Of a DNA stretch of 44,293 bases, positions 25,001 to 33,831 are shown one piece after another. Each line of letters begins with the position of its first letter. Positions within the stretch are counted from its first letter, which is position 1. A model generated the notes under the pieces. It ran no database searches. It saw only the letters and a list, made by a program, of their open reading frames with translations, and was not told the DNA's origin. The translations under genes and the position numbers were made by a program. This DNA comes from a virus. The stretch lies in IMG/VR virus record IMGVR_UViG_3300033153_000547, positions 1 through 44,293 of that record. One strand, given 5' to 3'.

Positions 25001-28000
25001 GGGTGACTTTAAATCGTTTATGACGGGCACCAATCTTGCTGAAGAGATAGCAAGTGGTGTACAAAAAGAAGATGCAGTAGAACAGGCTGAAGACGAGGCT
25101 GTACCTGAGCCTATCGAAAACGTAACCAACGCACAGTTTGTTCAATACCAAAAAGACCTTGAGAAAGGAGAGTTAGATGAGGGAATCAGGGATGGTATAC
25201 TGTCTCGAGTCATAGATAAAGAGCAGGACAATCTTAAACTAACACCTTTACAGCAGCAGATTAAGGAGCAGAACGAATCAAGATACAATGAGATATCAAC
25301 TCTTAAGGAGGCTCAGAAACAAAGAGATGAGGTTGCACAAAAAGAAGCACAGCTTGAGGAACTAAAAGTAAAAGAAGCAGAAGAACAAAAGCAAAAAGAA
25401 TCAGAAGCACAACAGCAAGCTATTGCTACAGAGTTTGAGGAGCAGAGTGAAGAGCAGCAAGTAAAAATGTTGGAGGAAGCTGAGGCTGAACTAATAGAAG
25501 AGAAGGGCCCCGGAAAAAGACGTATGCTTATTGGTAAAAGAGTTGCTCCTGTAGTAACAGAGGAAGAGGTTAGAGCAAGAGCTTTAGAAAATCTTGTAGC
25601 ACAGAAAGAAGTGGCCAAGCAAAAAGCAGAAGAGGTGGCTAAGATTGAGGAGGAAGGTGAAGCAATGGTTGAGCTTGCGGCTCCTATTACAAGAGTAACC
25701 AAGCAGATGAAGCAACAGTTCGAAGATGGAACTATTGCAGAGGAAACTGTAGATGGTATCATATCAAACATCCTACAAAAAGAAGAGCAGGGTAAAAAGC
25801 TTACACCGTTTCAGCAACAACTAAAAGATAAGAACAAAGCCCGATACAATCAGTTGGTATCTGCAGGTACAGTGAGAGCTGAGGCATCAGAACTTGAAGG
25901 GTTGATTCAAGAGGATGAGCAAGCCCCTGATTTTAGAAGAGAAACAACAGACGAAACAGTAGAGGTAGACTCCGAAGGCTACAGAGTTGGATTTGAGAAG
26001 TCTAAAAAAGGTAAACTTTTTGGATACAAAGTTATGACTGTTAACGATAAAGGAGAGTTAGAGTCAGGAGCGGATAGTAGACAAAGACTTGTTAATAAGA
26101 AAGGCGAAGTTCATACGATGCCCGGAGCAGGAATATTCATATCCAATGACCCGAACTATGTAAAGGATTATTACTCTGCAAGAGAAACATCTGAAGACCC
26201 TAAAGAGGTGTTAATAAAATACGAGTTTGATGAAGCGGATATCGAGTCAGGAAAGCTACAGCTAAACGAATCACAACCTGAGATATCCATATCAAAAGGT
26301 AAGGTGGTACAGGTTTTTGAATTAGAGCTTTCTCCTCAAGACCAAGTAGAAAAGATAGTAGAAGAGATAAACTCTAAAGAGTCTCCTAACGTAGAGTTAG
26401 ATATCAGCTCTAATGAGATGACTGCTGAGGGTACTAAGATTGACAAGAAAGGTTTACTGAGTAGACTTAAAAATAAAATACCATTCATTAAGAACTTGGA
26501 CATCATTAAGAATATCCCTGTAGTATTCAACATATCTGACCAACTTACCACGGGTAATGCAGTGAATCCACAAACAGGAAACACAATAGATAAGTTGATG
26601 GGTGGTCTTGGGTTTACAGGTTCACCCGGAAACAGTGGCCTTGCTTGGGCAAGTGTAAGTAAGACAAAGGGGAATGAATTTGTAAATAAAGCTCGTAAAG
26701 CTTATGAGCAGAATAAAGAGGTATTAGAAAAGTTTTGGGCAGCGAACCCTCAGTTTGCAGGACTTGTTCCAATGGTAGTAGTTAAGATGGGTGAGAAGTC
26801 TATGGTTTCTAATGAGGCTGTAATGAGAGTGTTCTTAGATAATCTTACTCAGATTCCTAAAGCAAATCAAAAAAAGGCTTTAGGTATGTTGGTGGAAGAA
26901 CTTGAATCAGTGTTTCCTAAGTTAAAGAAAAACGAGAAGCCCGGAGTTAGAGATTTCATTGAGGCTTTTAAAAAGAAAAAACCAAAGACTTTTAATGAGG
27001 TTCTAAACATAGACTTCTTAAGAGAAAATAATATATCCCTTGCAGCCCGAACTGTACTTATGGACAGGCTCACAGTGGGTTCGGCAAACGAAGCAGGAAA
27101 GAAAAAGGTTCAGCCGGGGAAACCGGGAACTCCAATTACAAAAGCTTTGACGGAAGGCTTGGTGGGTGCAGAAGCAAGTGAGCTTCTTGCTCTTAGTCTA
27201 ATAACAGACACCGTCACTGAGAAGGCTATGGAGAATGTGCCTGCTAACTCTATCATTGCTGTTCAGGGTGTAGAGGTGGCCAAGAAAGATAGCAAGGGTA
27301 ATTGGGTAGAGTCCGGTGGTACAGGCGAGACAACACACCCCAACTACCCCGGAGGTATAAAAGGAAAGACCATAGGTATACTTGAGAATCCTGTGTCGTT
27401 AGCTGATGCTTTTCCTGTAGCCTATCAGCGTGCATTAGAAAGAATCATTGATGCAGATACAACTGTCACAGCTAAAGGTGAACCAAAAGCAAAAACAAAG
27501 AAGTCAATTAAGGATGTACTGTCTAAGGCTTTCTTCCTTTCAGCAGGTATTCCAATGAATAGTTTTATTGGTGCCATATCACGGGGTAAGGTAGACAACA
27601 TAGCTAAGCTTACATCATTCCTGAATGCGGCATTCCCTAATGTACAAATCAGTACAGACCAAGCAACTTTTGATGAGGTCATAAGCTCGGATAAAGTGAA
27701 GCAGTACATACGCAAGGGAGATGTAATATATGGTGTCACTGTGGATGGAGATATATACATAAACCCTCAGGTTCACAACAGCGACTCTGCTTTGTTCAAT
27801 ACTGCTATTCACGAGATGGGCCACGTTTGGCAAAGCTATCTGCTCACTACACCTGAAGGTAAGAAGATATACGATAAAGGGGTAGAGCTTGTTACTGAGA
27901 CTGAAGAGTATCAGAAGCAATTAAAAGTATTCAATGGCAACAAGGAAAGAGCTGCCAAAGAAGCTATGGCTATACTGATTGGTAACAAGGGTGAGACTAT

Positions 28001-31000
28001 AGCGAACGCATCTATAAAAAGTAAATTCAAGGAATGGCTTCTTGGTATGTGGACTTACATCAAAGACAAGTTCAAGATGTCAAAGGACCTTACTGCAAAA
28101 GAAGTTCAGGACCTTACGCTTGATGAGTTCTTAGGAACAGCTTTAGCAGATGTAATGAGTGGTAAACCAATTAAACTGAGCAAGGTACAGCAGAGAGAGA
28201 TGAAAAATCCTGAGGTGCTTTTCAGTAAGGTTGAAGACCCATCACGAATTGTTTCTCGAGGAAGAGAGAATGGATTCTCTGACGCATCTATCAGACAGGT
28301 ACTTAGAGGTAGAGGTTTCTCTGCTGAGGTAATCAACGAAGCTATGACTGTTCAGGTAGACTTAGTCACTACCTTGCCAAGAGCATTTGAAAAGGTAGAG
28401 GGTGGACCTAATCAGGGTAATGAACTTTTCTCTCAAGTAAAAGAAAGACTAAGACAGTTTGCTGTTGCCGGTCCAAGAGGTGGTGTCAAGGGAGATAGGA
28501 AGCGTACAAAAACATACGGTGAAATCAGGCAGAAGGCTCAAGACTTAATGAAGGAGAATGAAATCTTTAAGGCTCAAGCAGAACAGGTACAGCAGGAGTT
28601 ATTGTTGGCTATGGACAGAACCCTTCAGACAAATGCTAATGCAACTGTAGAGGCTCAGATGGCTGCCATAAGAAAGACCTTGAGGGAGCGACGAACTGCA
28701 GAGAAAAATCTAAGAGAGCTTCAGGAAAGTTTACGCAAAGATATTGCTGAAGCACTTCCAAAGAATGACAGATACTCTAAGAGAACTATAAGCAAGATGA
28801 ATGCACTGATTGCTGCGGTAACTGTAGACAATTATCAATCTCAGTTAGAGGAAGTAATCAAGGAGGTATACAAGCAGAAGACCAAGATAGAAAATGCAGA
28901 GATAAAGCGTATCGAAAAACAGATACGAGATACTATCCGAGACAAAAAGATTGGTGTTCGTGAGGGACAAAAAGATTTAAGGAACCTACAAGTAAGATTG
29001 AAAAATTATATTCGATTAGCATTACCACCAAGCAACAAGTATACCCGTGGTGCTGTTACTCGTATGAACGCATTGATTTCAAACCTGAAGGCATCCAACT
29101 ATCAGGATACTATAGAAAAGGTTGAGAAAGAAGTAGAGAGACAGCGAGCTAAAATGAAACGAGACCTCATCAAAGACCTCGTAAAAGAAGTTCGAAAGAA
29201 TGCTCGTAAGAACAGAACTCGTTCAGGTAAAATCAGAGCGAGAGGAAAGGATGCAAGAGGTCAGCTTTACTTTGAGGAACTAAATCCTATACTCAATGCT
29301 ATTGTAAAGGGAGACATTAATACTTTGTTGGACATTATGAATGACCTTGCTGAAAAGAACAGTGAGATAAACCAAGCCTTAGCAAAGGAGCAGAAGGGAG
29401 AGAAGCTAACAACCAATGAAGAGAGGCTGCTTACCCGTGTTCAAGCGTTCGATACGTTTGGGAAAGTACCGGAGATGGAGCTCGAAGAACTACAGCAGTT
29501 ATACGATACAGTATTGGAGATGAAGTCTGAGTCTATTGCAAACCTCAAATCTATACAGGCAGAGAGAAGACAAGTGAGAGCTTCTTTGGAAGACAGAGTT
29601 ACTGAGCAGATTAAAGAAACTAATCCTGAGTTGTTCGATGAAGATGGAGAGTTGTTAGATGAGAATGAACTTGCGGCAAAGAAGGATGAAGTACAGTCTG
29701 AGTTTCAAAAGAAAGGAATCAGGGAAGGATTAAACAAATGGTATACCTCTTCATTTAAGTTTGGGAACATAAAGGAAATGCTTAGAAGTGCGAGAGACTC
29801 AATGCTTCACTTGGGTGCCTTAACAAATATAGCAGATAGGGTTACGGAAGGTAAGTCTGTATTCACGGAAAACATATACCGCAATCTAAATCGTATGGAC
29901 GAGAATAGAAACAGAGGTGTATATAATACTAACAGAAAACTAAACCTGTTGGCCAAGTCTGTTGGTATAATAGATGGTATCAAAGGAGTAAAAAGAAAAC
30001 TTCTTACAGGTAATGCAGGAGGTCTTCACGAGTTTGTAGTAATAAGTAGTAAGAAAGGAACGAAGACTAAAACCGATTTTACTTCTGACCAACTAATGAG
30101 AATCTATGCCCTGTCTTTAAACGAAGTTCAAAGGGCAAAGTTAGAGCGTCAGGGTATTGGACCTGCTGAAATAAAAAGAATCAAAGAAGAAATACTTGGG
30201 CCTGACTTAGTTCAGTTTACTGATAAGGTTGTTGAGTTCTTAAGTGGGGAATACTATGAGCAAGTAAACCAAGTATACTCCGAACAGAATAATATAAACT
30301 TGGGATACATTGAAAACTACTTCCCAACTAAGACCACTCGAAGCAAGGTAGATGCTAAGATGATTGAGGACGGAGACTTCAGTTCAATATTCACGGCAGA
30401 GACTGCTCCTGCTTTTAAGGAGAGAATAGACAAGACCTCTGACATCAATCTAAAAGAGGCAGACTTTATGGGTACTCTTGACAATCACGTCGAGACAATG
30501 GAGAAGTATATGTCCTATGCTCAAGGTCTAAGACAGCTTACAGATTTCTTTAAGATTCCTGCAGTAGATGTGTTATTGGATGAGCTGAATATAAAGCGAA
30601 TGACTAAGTTCTTAATAAACCAAACTGTAAATCCTAACGCAGGAATGAGCCCTGAGAATAAATTAATCAGTGATATAGGTAGCAAGTTTACAGGCTTCGC
30701 ATTATCATTTAAGGCTATACAAATACTTAAGCAGGCTACATCTTTTGTAAACGCATTCGAAGAGTACAGCTACAGGGGTAAAGGGAAAAAGAAAATCCCC
30801 GGCGTGGACGCTATTATGTTTATGGTAGACTTTGGAAAGATGCTTTCGACACTACCGATGGACCTCTTTGGTAAGGGACCTATCAATGAAGCGATGGAAA
30901 TGTCTGCTACATTTAGGAAAAGGGTAGAGCAAGGAATAGAAGGAGATGTATATGGATTGGAGTCGGGTTCTAAAACATTTAAAAGAGCAGACAAGAACTC

Positions 31001-31892
31001 ATCTAAATGGAAGAAAACAAAAGCGGGATTCAAGACCGGTGCTGCATTCCCTACAGTTCTCGGAGACATAATGGGAGTTATGGGTTACATGATTAACTAC
31101 AAACGAAACATTAAGAACGGAATGACAAAGGCAGAAGCGGTAGAGGCTTTCAATGATTACAATGCTACTCAGCAATCAAGGAGAGGTACTGATAAAAACA
31201 AACTTCAGTTTTCCAACAGTGCATTAACGAGAAGCTTTACAATGTTTGGAAGTGTGCTGTTCTTACAGATGAACAAGGTTCAGATGGCAGCATTAAACAT
31301 AGGGCGAGACACAATGAAGTCGGGCAAGTTGGCACTAAAAGGTAAGGTAAAAGAGGCTGCCAAAGCAGCACCTAAATCTAAAGACCTCAGAGCTTTTTAT
31401 TTGAACCTTGCTGTTGCTAACGTACTGTTTGTTATTACTGCCAACATATCCAAGATGATTAATGGTGATGACGATGATAGGGATGAGGTGATGGATAAAG
31501 TAGTTGAAGCAATGTTTGGTTTGAATCAGCTGTATAAGATTCCTTTCCTTGGTCCTGCATTCAGTAGGCACGTTATGGGTAACAGGTATACACCTGATGT
31601 GGTAAACCCATTAGAGCAAGTGATAAGAAAAGTTAAGAAAAAAGCTGATGCAGATGAGAATCCTGTCGTACCAATCATAGAGTTAATAATAGGAGCTCAG
31701 GTTGACCCTGTTATAGGTTTGTATAATGCAGGCTTCGGAGCTGAAGAAGACTTCGAAGATAATATGCAGGACGCCTTAGGTATCTCTAAGTCTTACAGAC
31801 CCGGTAGTGGGAGCTCAGGTAAGAAAAAGAGTAAGGGCTTTGACAGCTTTGACAAGTTCGATAAATTTGACAAGTTCGATAAATTTGATTAG
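22077..31892 (+). CDS. Giant 3271-aa multidomain virion (polyvalent-type) protein
   Basis: 3271 residues, nearly a quarter of the window. Domains I can see in order: two short N-terminal repeats (YNVGSFDEFKTYIS and YNVSSFDEFKATYIS); hydrophobic stretches at about 624-655, 676-694 and 803-822; long charged coiled regions with a duplicated unit (about 1016-1074 and 1203-1260); an ADP-ribosyltransferase-like region at about 1300-1420 (LFGYKVMTVNDKGE, then GIFISNDPNYVKDYYSA); a zincin metallopeptidase motif HEMGH at 1912-1916; a second duplicated unit (about 2213-2270 and 2301-2356); a long helical C-terminal part with a hydrophobic segment near 3107-3128; and a tail of FDK repeats. Such mixtures are known as polyvalent proteins of phages and plasmids, and as T7 gp16-like ejected proteins. 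I saw no RNA polymerase motifs. ART-like assignment is tentative. Confidence 0.75.
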   Translation: MDEDLLALYEDIKDEYNVGSFDEFKTYISDDGNAQAFYEGVVEPNYNVSSFDEFKATYISPSSPMSEKKNFDSESVSEVGSLEPQESVETDFLDYTQAVNAPMMQDREPISTADAPQTIEELQEKIQDPGAFNRQPEMYYIGSEQVDVNHPDKATRVANQKRVLNMPIPSVEALTTRGMGISEAVSQHSEAVNKRAELAARYKRERLEESGIKEQPTFQEVLDGARPTVELPDNFYDIASTPLEERSEDDLFAAEIIYNERAKANNRKQKKEAGFIEVNGELMDPEALDEGFGFDAALNTLTFSGDKGSLSKDGVTLRNESDMRSLLENKFKQYGFTVSEDVIGQDFIVITGPDGSEKRFSLGGAGNAKLQASAIKRFINNSYANAGFTLEEQAEQAGRMVSDTDLVGIDDLSPEKIMNGRSKYVTAETEKLFQDREKLEKVGTMLTAKSQDIKNTEKDINDLLYYNDKFQSRDGSISFRNSEVQKEYDRLTELYLKQGKDIRNLADAGGSLENDFNKKAKDLEYYAGERALMLANAWDIEDIPAFTAGEFMRGAGSVVSGYTRLGHDLYSNINNLFYNEGDEEYITDKERKQFKQGLAMTSEMRGMSDMDTETQQAIRESGGIITEGLFGLAGSLPAMFTGPASIPSFAAMSIDAVSSEMEKIPEFANISENEKLLLTVPIGVTVGVLENYGFRSALNNSSLVSRITINALKKFGAQNLAKAGTKKTFQEIVERSALGSIKKAGILTLSSAASEFETGAAQELAEVYAKEIYDVAKGNNFFDQAVDFQKGEMWNWNLTKQVLRAGAAEAVGGFVMGMPNAISRATVGEKLPQVSDMGFDLFRLLNNSENVDKTIAAQKANWYAKVGVKENPETGEVYTKKEVDDMFNLYEDVIGQSKQIKEEYGAEYQKKILQKLIQKKQLEEEIEEYAKPTTKEQQRQVAVINEDIEALTELAEKQLVKDEARYEKAKKKGFKGDFKSFMTGTNLAEEIASGVQKEDAVEQAEDEAVPEPIENVTNAQFVQYQKDLEKGELDEGIRDGILSRVIDKEQDNLKLTPLQQQIKEQNESRYNEISTLKEAQKQRDEVAQKEAQLEELKVKEAEEQKQKESEAQQQAIATEFEEQSEEQQVKMLEEAEAELIEEKGPGKRRMLIGKRVAPVVTEEEVRARALENLVAQKEVAKQKAEEVAKIEEEGEAMVELAAPITRVTKQMKQQFEDGTIAEETVDGIISNILQKEEQGKKLTPFQQQLKDKNKARYNQLVSAGTVRAEASELEGLIQEDEQAPDFRRETTDETVEVDSEGYRVGFEKSKKGKLFGYKVMTVNDKGELESGADSRQRLVNKKGEVHTMPGAGIFISNDPNYVKDYYSARETSEDPKEVLIKYEFDEADIESGKLQLNESQPEISISKGKVVQVFELELSPQDQVEKIVEEINSKESPNVELDISSNEMTAEGTKIDKKGLLSRLKNKIPFIKNLDIIKNIPVVFNISDQLTTGNAVNPQTGNTIDKLMGGLGFTGSPGNSGLAWASVSKTKGNEFVNKARKAYEQNKEVLEKFWAANPQFAGLVPMVVVKMGEKSMVSNEAVMRVFLDNLTQIPKANQKKALGMLVEELESVFPKLKKNEKPGVRDFIEAFKKKKPKTFNEVLNIDFLRENNISLAARTVLMDRLTVGSANEAGKKKVQPGKPGTPITKALTEGLVGAEASELLALSLITDTVTEKAMENVPANSIIAVQGVEVAKKDSKGNWVESGGTGETTHPNYPGGIKGKTIGILENPVSLADAFPVAYQRALERIIDADTTVTAKGEPKAKTKKSIKDVLSKAFFLSAGIPMNSFIGAISRGKVDNIAKLTSFLNAAFPNVQISTDQATFDEVISSDKVKQYIRKGDVIYGVTVDGDIYINPQVHNSDSALFNTAIHEMGHVWQSYLLTTPEGKKIYDKGVELVTETEEYQKQLKVFNGNKERAAKEAMAILIGNKGETIANASIKSKFKEWLLGMWTYIKDKFKMSKDLTAKEVQDLTLDEFLGTALADVMSGKPIKLSKVQQREMKNPEVLFSKVEDPSRIVSRGRENGFSDASIRQVLRGRGFSAEVINEAMTVQVDLVTTLPRAFEKVEGGPNQGNELFSQVKERLRQFAVAGPRGGVKGDRKRTKTYGEIRQKAQDLMKENEIFKAQAEQVQQELLLAMDRTLQTNANATVEAQMAAIRKTLRERRTAEKNLRELQESLRKDIAEALPKNDRYSKRTISKMNALIAAVTVDNYQSQLEEVIKEVYKQKTKIENAEIKRIEKQIRDTIRDKKIGVREGQKDLRNLQVRLKNYIRLALPPSNKYTRGAVTRMNALISNLKASNYQDTIEKVEKEVERQRAKMKRDLIKDLVKEVRKNARKNRTRSGKIRARGKDARGQLYFEELNPILNAIVKGDINTLLDIMNDLAEKNSEINQALAKEQKGEKLTTNEERLLTRVQAFDTFGKVPEMELEELQQLYDTVLEMKSESIANLKSIQAERRQVRASLEDRVTEQIKETNPELFDEDGELLDENELAAKKDEVQSEFQKKGIREGLNKWYTSSFKFGNIKEMLRSARDSMLHLGALTNIADRVTEGKSVFTENIYRNLNRMDENRNRGVYNTNRKLNLLAKSVGIIDGIKGVKRKLLTGNAGGLHEFVVISSKKGTKTKTDFTSDQLMRIYALSLNEVQRAKLERQGIGPAEIKRIKEEILGPDLVQFTDKVVEFLSGEYYEQVNQVYSEQNNINLGYIENYFPTKTTRSKVDAKMIEDGDFSSIFTAETAPAFKERIDKTSDINLKEADFMGTLDNHVETMEKYMSYAQGLRQLTDFFKIPAVDVLLDELNIKRMTKFLINQTVNPNAGMSPENKLISDIGSKFTGFALSFKAIQILKQATSFVNAFEEYSYRGKGKKKIPGVDAIMFMVDFGKMLSTLPMDLFGKGPINEAMEMSATFRKRVEQGIEGDVYGLESGSKTFKRADKNSSKWKKTKAGFKTGAAFPTVLGDIMGVMGYMINYKRNIKNGMTKAEAVEAFNDYNATQQSRRGTDKNKLQFSNSALTRSFTMFGSVLFLQMNKVQMAALNIGRDTMKSGKLALKGKVKEAAKAAPKSKDLRAFYLNLAVANVLFVITANISKMINGDDDDRDEVMDKVVEAMFGLNQLYKIPFLGPAFSRHVMGNRYTPDVVNPLEQVIRKVKKKADADENPVVPIIELIIGAQVDPVIGLYNAGFGAEEDFEDNMQDALGISKSYRPGSGSSGKKKSKGFDSFDKFDKFDKFDKFD

Positions 31893-31897
31893 AAGAT

Positions 31898-32044
31898 ATG
31901 CCATTTAAAAAGATAGGAGAAAACAAAAATCAAAGCCCGAGCGGTAAGGTTTTTACAGACAAGCAGGTAAGGTATTATTATGCAACAGATGGGTTCACAA
32001 AGAAGCCAAAGAATCTAAGACCTCCGAAGCGGAGGTATAGTTAA
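31898..32044 (+). CDS. Small basic protein at end of structural operon
   Basis: A 48-residue frame from ATG 31898, six bases after the giant gene stop, to TAA at 32042-32044. It is basic at the end (KKPKNLRPPKRRYS) and contains VFTDKQVRYYYATDGF. Start and spacing fit the operon, and its stop overlaps the convergent nuclease gene stop by four bases. The hairpin CCTCCG/CGGAGG is inside its last codons. I know no function. Confidence 0.65.
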   Translation: MPFKKIGENKNQSPSGKVFTDKQVRYYYATDGFTKKPKNLRPPKRRYS

Positions 32045-32060
32045 TAGTATTTTAAATACT
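32021..32060. terminator. Hairpins between the convergent arms, possible terminators
   Basis: Two inverted repeats lie where the arms meet: CCTCCG-AAG-CGGAGG (32021-32035) and AGTATTT-T-AAATACT (32046-32060). Neither is followed by a good T run on either strand, so factor-independent stopping is not certain. They are the only candidates for ending both arms. Confidence 0.35.
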
Positions 32061-32460
32061 TAAATGTTTTTTGTTTGGGGTAATAGAGCATAAGCTCTTC
32101 GTCTGAGTATGAATCCTTTCTTGGGGGCCTTCCACCCCATCTTACTTCTCCAATTATGTCACTCACTTTAGCATAAATGATTCCATCTTCACACGCCCAT
32201 ATAATAACAGGGTTTAATCTTTTAGCACAGAGCTTGGTAACTTTCGTAGCGGATATGGGAAGAGGGTAGGCATCAGCCATTTCTCTGAGTCTTCCTTTCA
32301 CCTCAACGTATGCGATTAGGTTGTTGTCTTTGTCGTATACACGATAGTCAATATCAAACGGGTCAAGCTTTTCATACGAACCCTTGAACCTACCGACAAA
32401 TTTTTTTATTGCTTTTAGTTCTCGGTCTCGGTCTTCTTCCTTTTCAAAAAGAGCCACCAT
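32041..32460 (-). CDS. PD-(D/E)XK-type nuclease-like protein
   Basis: 139 residues, last gene of the minus-strand arm. The motif DPFDIDYRVYDKDNNLIAYVEVKGR has the acidic residue (Asp36/38), then Glu53-Val-Lys55, in the arrangement of the PD-(D/E)XK nuclease core; an N-terminal helix carries several Glu. A later Arg/Lys/Trp segment (GEVRWGGRPPRK) may contact DNA. This could be a resolvase- or endonuclease-like enzyme acting on replication intermediates. Substrate is unknown. Its stop overlaps the convergent 48-aa gene. Confidence 0.65.
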   Translation of the reverse strand: MVALFEKEEDRDRELKAIKKFVGRFKGSYEKLDPFDIDYRVYDKDNNLIAYVEVKGRLREMADAYPLPISATKVTKLCAKRLNPVIIWACEDGIIYAKVSDIIGEVRWGGRPPRKDSYSDEELMLYYPKQKTFKYLKYY

Positions 32461-32462
32461 TA

Positions 32463-32723
32463 CTACTCAGGTATATATACATAAATAGGAAACCCATCCC
32501 CACCTGCACCTGCAATGTTGTAATTAAAATGGTCTATAGCATCCACCTCGCTTAAACCTTCGGTTACTATTAGCTTATTAATAATTTTATTAGAGTCCAT
32601 TATGAGTACATCGCTCGCATACTGAAGACCAACTACACAGTCTTCATAACCTGTAGGGTACAGGAATGTTCCATCCGGAAAGTCTTCTGTTATCTTTTCT
32701 AAAATTGTTTTTGATTCTGACAT
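32463..32723 (-). CDS. Small conserved-looking protein, unknown
   Basis: 86 residues, starting after the HNH gene with a four-base gap and ending two bases before the nuclease start. It contains FPDGTFLYPTGYEDCVVGLQY and a later EVDAIDHFNYNIAGAGGDGFPIYVY, with mixed helix and strand and no catalytic pattern. I do not recognise a function; position suggests late steps of DNA metabolism. Confidence 0.65.
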   Translation of the reverse strand: MSESKTILEKITEDFPDGTFLYPTGYEDCVVGLQYASDVLIMDSNKIINKLIVTEGLSEVDAIDHFNYNIAGAGGDGFPIYVYIPE

Positions 32724-32727
32724 ATAC

Positions 32728-33117
32728 TTAATTTAATTTATCGTGTTCTTCTGCATGGCACCTCGCACAAAGCACCATGCATTTTTTAATTTCTTCTACA
32801 ATTCTTTTACGAGAGTAACCGGTATGGATTCCATCTCCAATGGTAAACTCTTTATCATTATTAGTATGATGAAACTGAATTGCGTGAGGGCTAAAATCTT
32901 CGTGTGTTAAGTTTGAGTATCCACACTTCTCACAGGTTAAGTTCTTCTTTAGATTATTGTACCATTCTTTTTTTCTTTTTTTATAATCTCTCTTTACCTT
33001 CCTGTAGCAATCAATACAGGTTCTTCTTTGGTGTTGCTTACCGTTTTTTATTCCGGCAGACCAATAATCTTTTATTGACTTAGCCTCCCCACATTTTATA
33101 CAAACCTTACAGCTCAT
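32728..33117 (-). CDS. HNH endonuclease
   Basis: 129 residues. Cysteine pairs at about 6/9 and 34/37 look like an N-terminal zinc ribbon, and a second pair (CEKCG, about 62/65) together with LCARCHAEEH near the C-terminus (about 116-125) binds another zinc. The HNH core is IQFHHTNND (His83-His84) with Asn and the final His. Such enzymes cut DNA; many are free-standing homing endonucleases, others nick during packaging or recombination. Here it is not beside terL, so a homing or recombination role is as likely as packaging. It overlaps the start side of the next upstream gene by 11 bases. Confidence 0.8.
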   Translation of the reverse strand: MSCKVCIKCGEAKSIKDYWSAGIKNGKQHQRRTCIDCYRKVKRDYKKRKKEWYNNLKKNLTCEKCGYSNLTHEDFSPHAIQFHHTNNDKEFTIGDGIHTGYSRKRIVEEIKKCMVLCARCHAEEHDKLN

Positions 33118-33295
33118 CCGTTAGGGATAGTTGAAGTTCTTTAAGTTTGTTTATCAAGGATTCAACCTCCGATTTACACTCATCTATCTCTCGGTCAACA
33201 AGATGTTCGTAGATGTTTGAGTTGTGAGTATAGAGTTGGTCCATCAACACATTAATATGTGTAAGTCTTCTTTGCTCAACAGCTGATGCACTCAT
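33107..33295 (-). CDS. Small helical protein, unknown
   Basis: 62 residues, almost fully helical, rich in Leu, Glu, Ser and His (NVLMDQLYTHNSNIYEHLVDREIDECKSE-type heptads). Its start follows a short gap from the DnaA-like gene and its end overlaps the HNH gene start by 11 bases. A coiled-coil adaptor is possible. No function can be given. Confidence 0.55.
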   Translation of the reverse strand: MSASAVEQRRLTHINVLMDQLYTHNSNIYEHLVDREIDECKSEVESLINKLKELQLSLTDEL

Positions 33296-33306
33296 AACAT
33301 TTTGGT

Positions 33307-33831
33307 TTAATGTATGCCATTAGCTATTGCTCTTAATTTTCTCTTAAAGGCGTCTACGTTTTTTTCTGTAACCCTTTCCTTAATTATTTCAAGTAGCGGT
33401 GCATACTTTCCTTGTTTCTCTATAGACGAATGTAAAGATTTATTTTCATTAATCAAAGATTTGTTTTCTATTTTCAATCTTAGTATCTCGTTTCTAAGTG
33501 ATTCTATATTTGTAAAATCAAAGATACTAAAGTTACCATCTTCCTTATAATCAGCAAAGTGCTGACGGCATTCATCGTATCTGAATCGTAGCATAGGGTC
33601 TTGATTAAGGTATATTGAAAACATCCTAAGCGTATGGATTATAGTAGCGTGGTGCTGATTTAAAACTTTAGCAATGTTTACCTTGGAATATCCTTGGTCG
33701 TAAAGTATTTTACACGCAACACTTCTTGCGTCTATAGTAGACCTGTCTCTTCCTTTTCTTTTTACATCTACATTGAAGTGGGTATTTACAATATTAATTA
33801 GTCGATTCTCTAAATGATTATTCCTTTCCAT
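33307..33831 (-). CDS. DnaA domain IV-like DNA-binding protein with coiled coil
   Basis: 174 residues. Residues about 25-70 match the DnaA domain IV pattern: a basic lead (KRKGRDRSTIDARSVACKIL), a turn (SKVNIAKVLN) and a recognition helix HHATIIHTLRMF, comparable with the DHTTVLHA signature of DnaA. A Leu/Asn-rich coiled coil follows at about 110-145 (LRNEILRLKIENKSLINENK-type heptads), then a basic end. DnaA domain IV binds DNA at replication origins; here it is free of the AAA+ part. It may bind the phage origin, regulate genes, or block host DnaA. A second such protein is encoded at 41161-41451. Confidence 0.65.
   Translation of the reverse strand: MERNNHLENRLINIVNTHFNVDVKRKGRDRSTIDARSVACKILYDQGYSKVNIAKVLNQHHATIIHTLRMFSIYLNQDPMLRFRYDECRQHFADYKEDGNFSIFDFTNIESLRNEILRLKIENKSLINENKSLHSSIEKQGKYAPLLEIIKERVTEKNVDAFKRKLRAIANGIH

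Noticed and set aside
25313-25771. Minus-strand frame of 152 codons, very rich in Ser and Ala
   Set aside because: Mirror image of the Gln/Glu-rich coiled region of the giant protein, so composition explains it.
22077-31892. Giant protein as a virion RNA polymerase
   Set aside because: I could not find the metal-binding DxDGD-type motif or T7-like polymerase motifs; DDDD near residue 3130 is in a charged loop after a hydrophobic helix.
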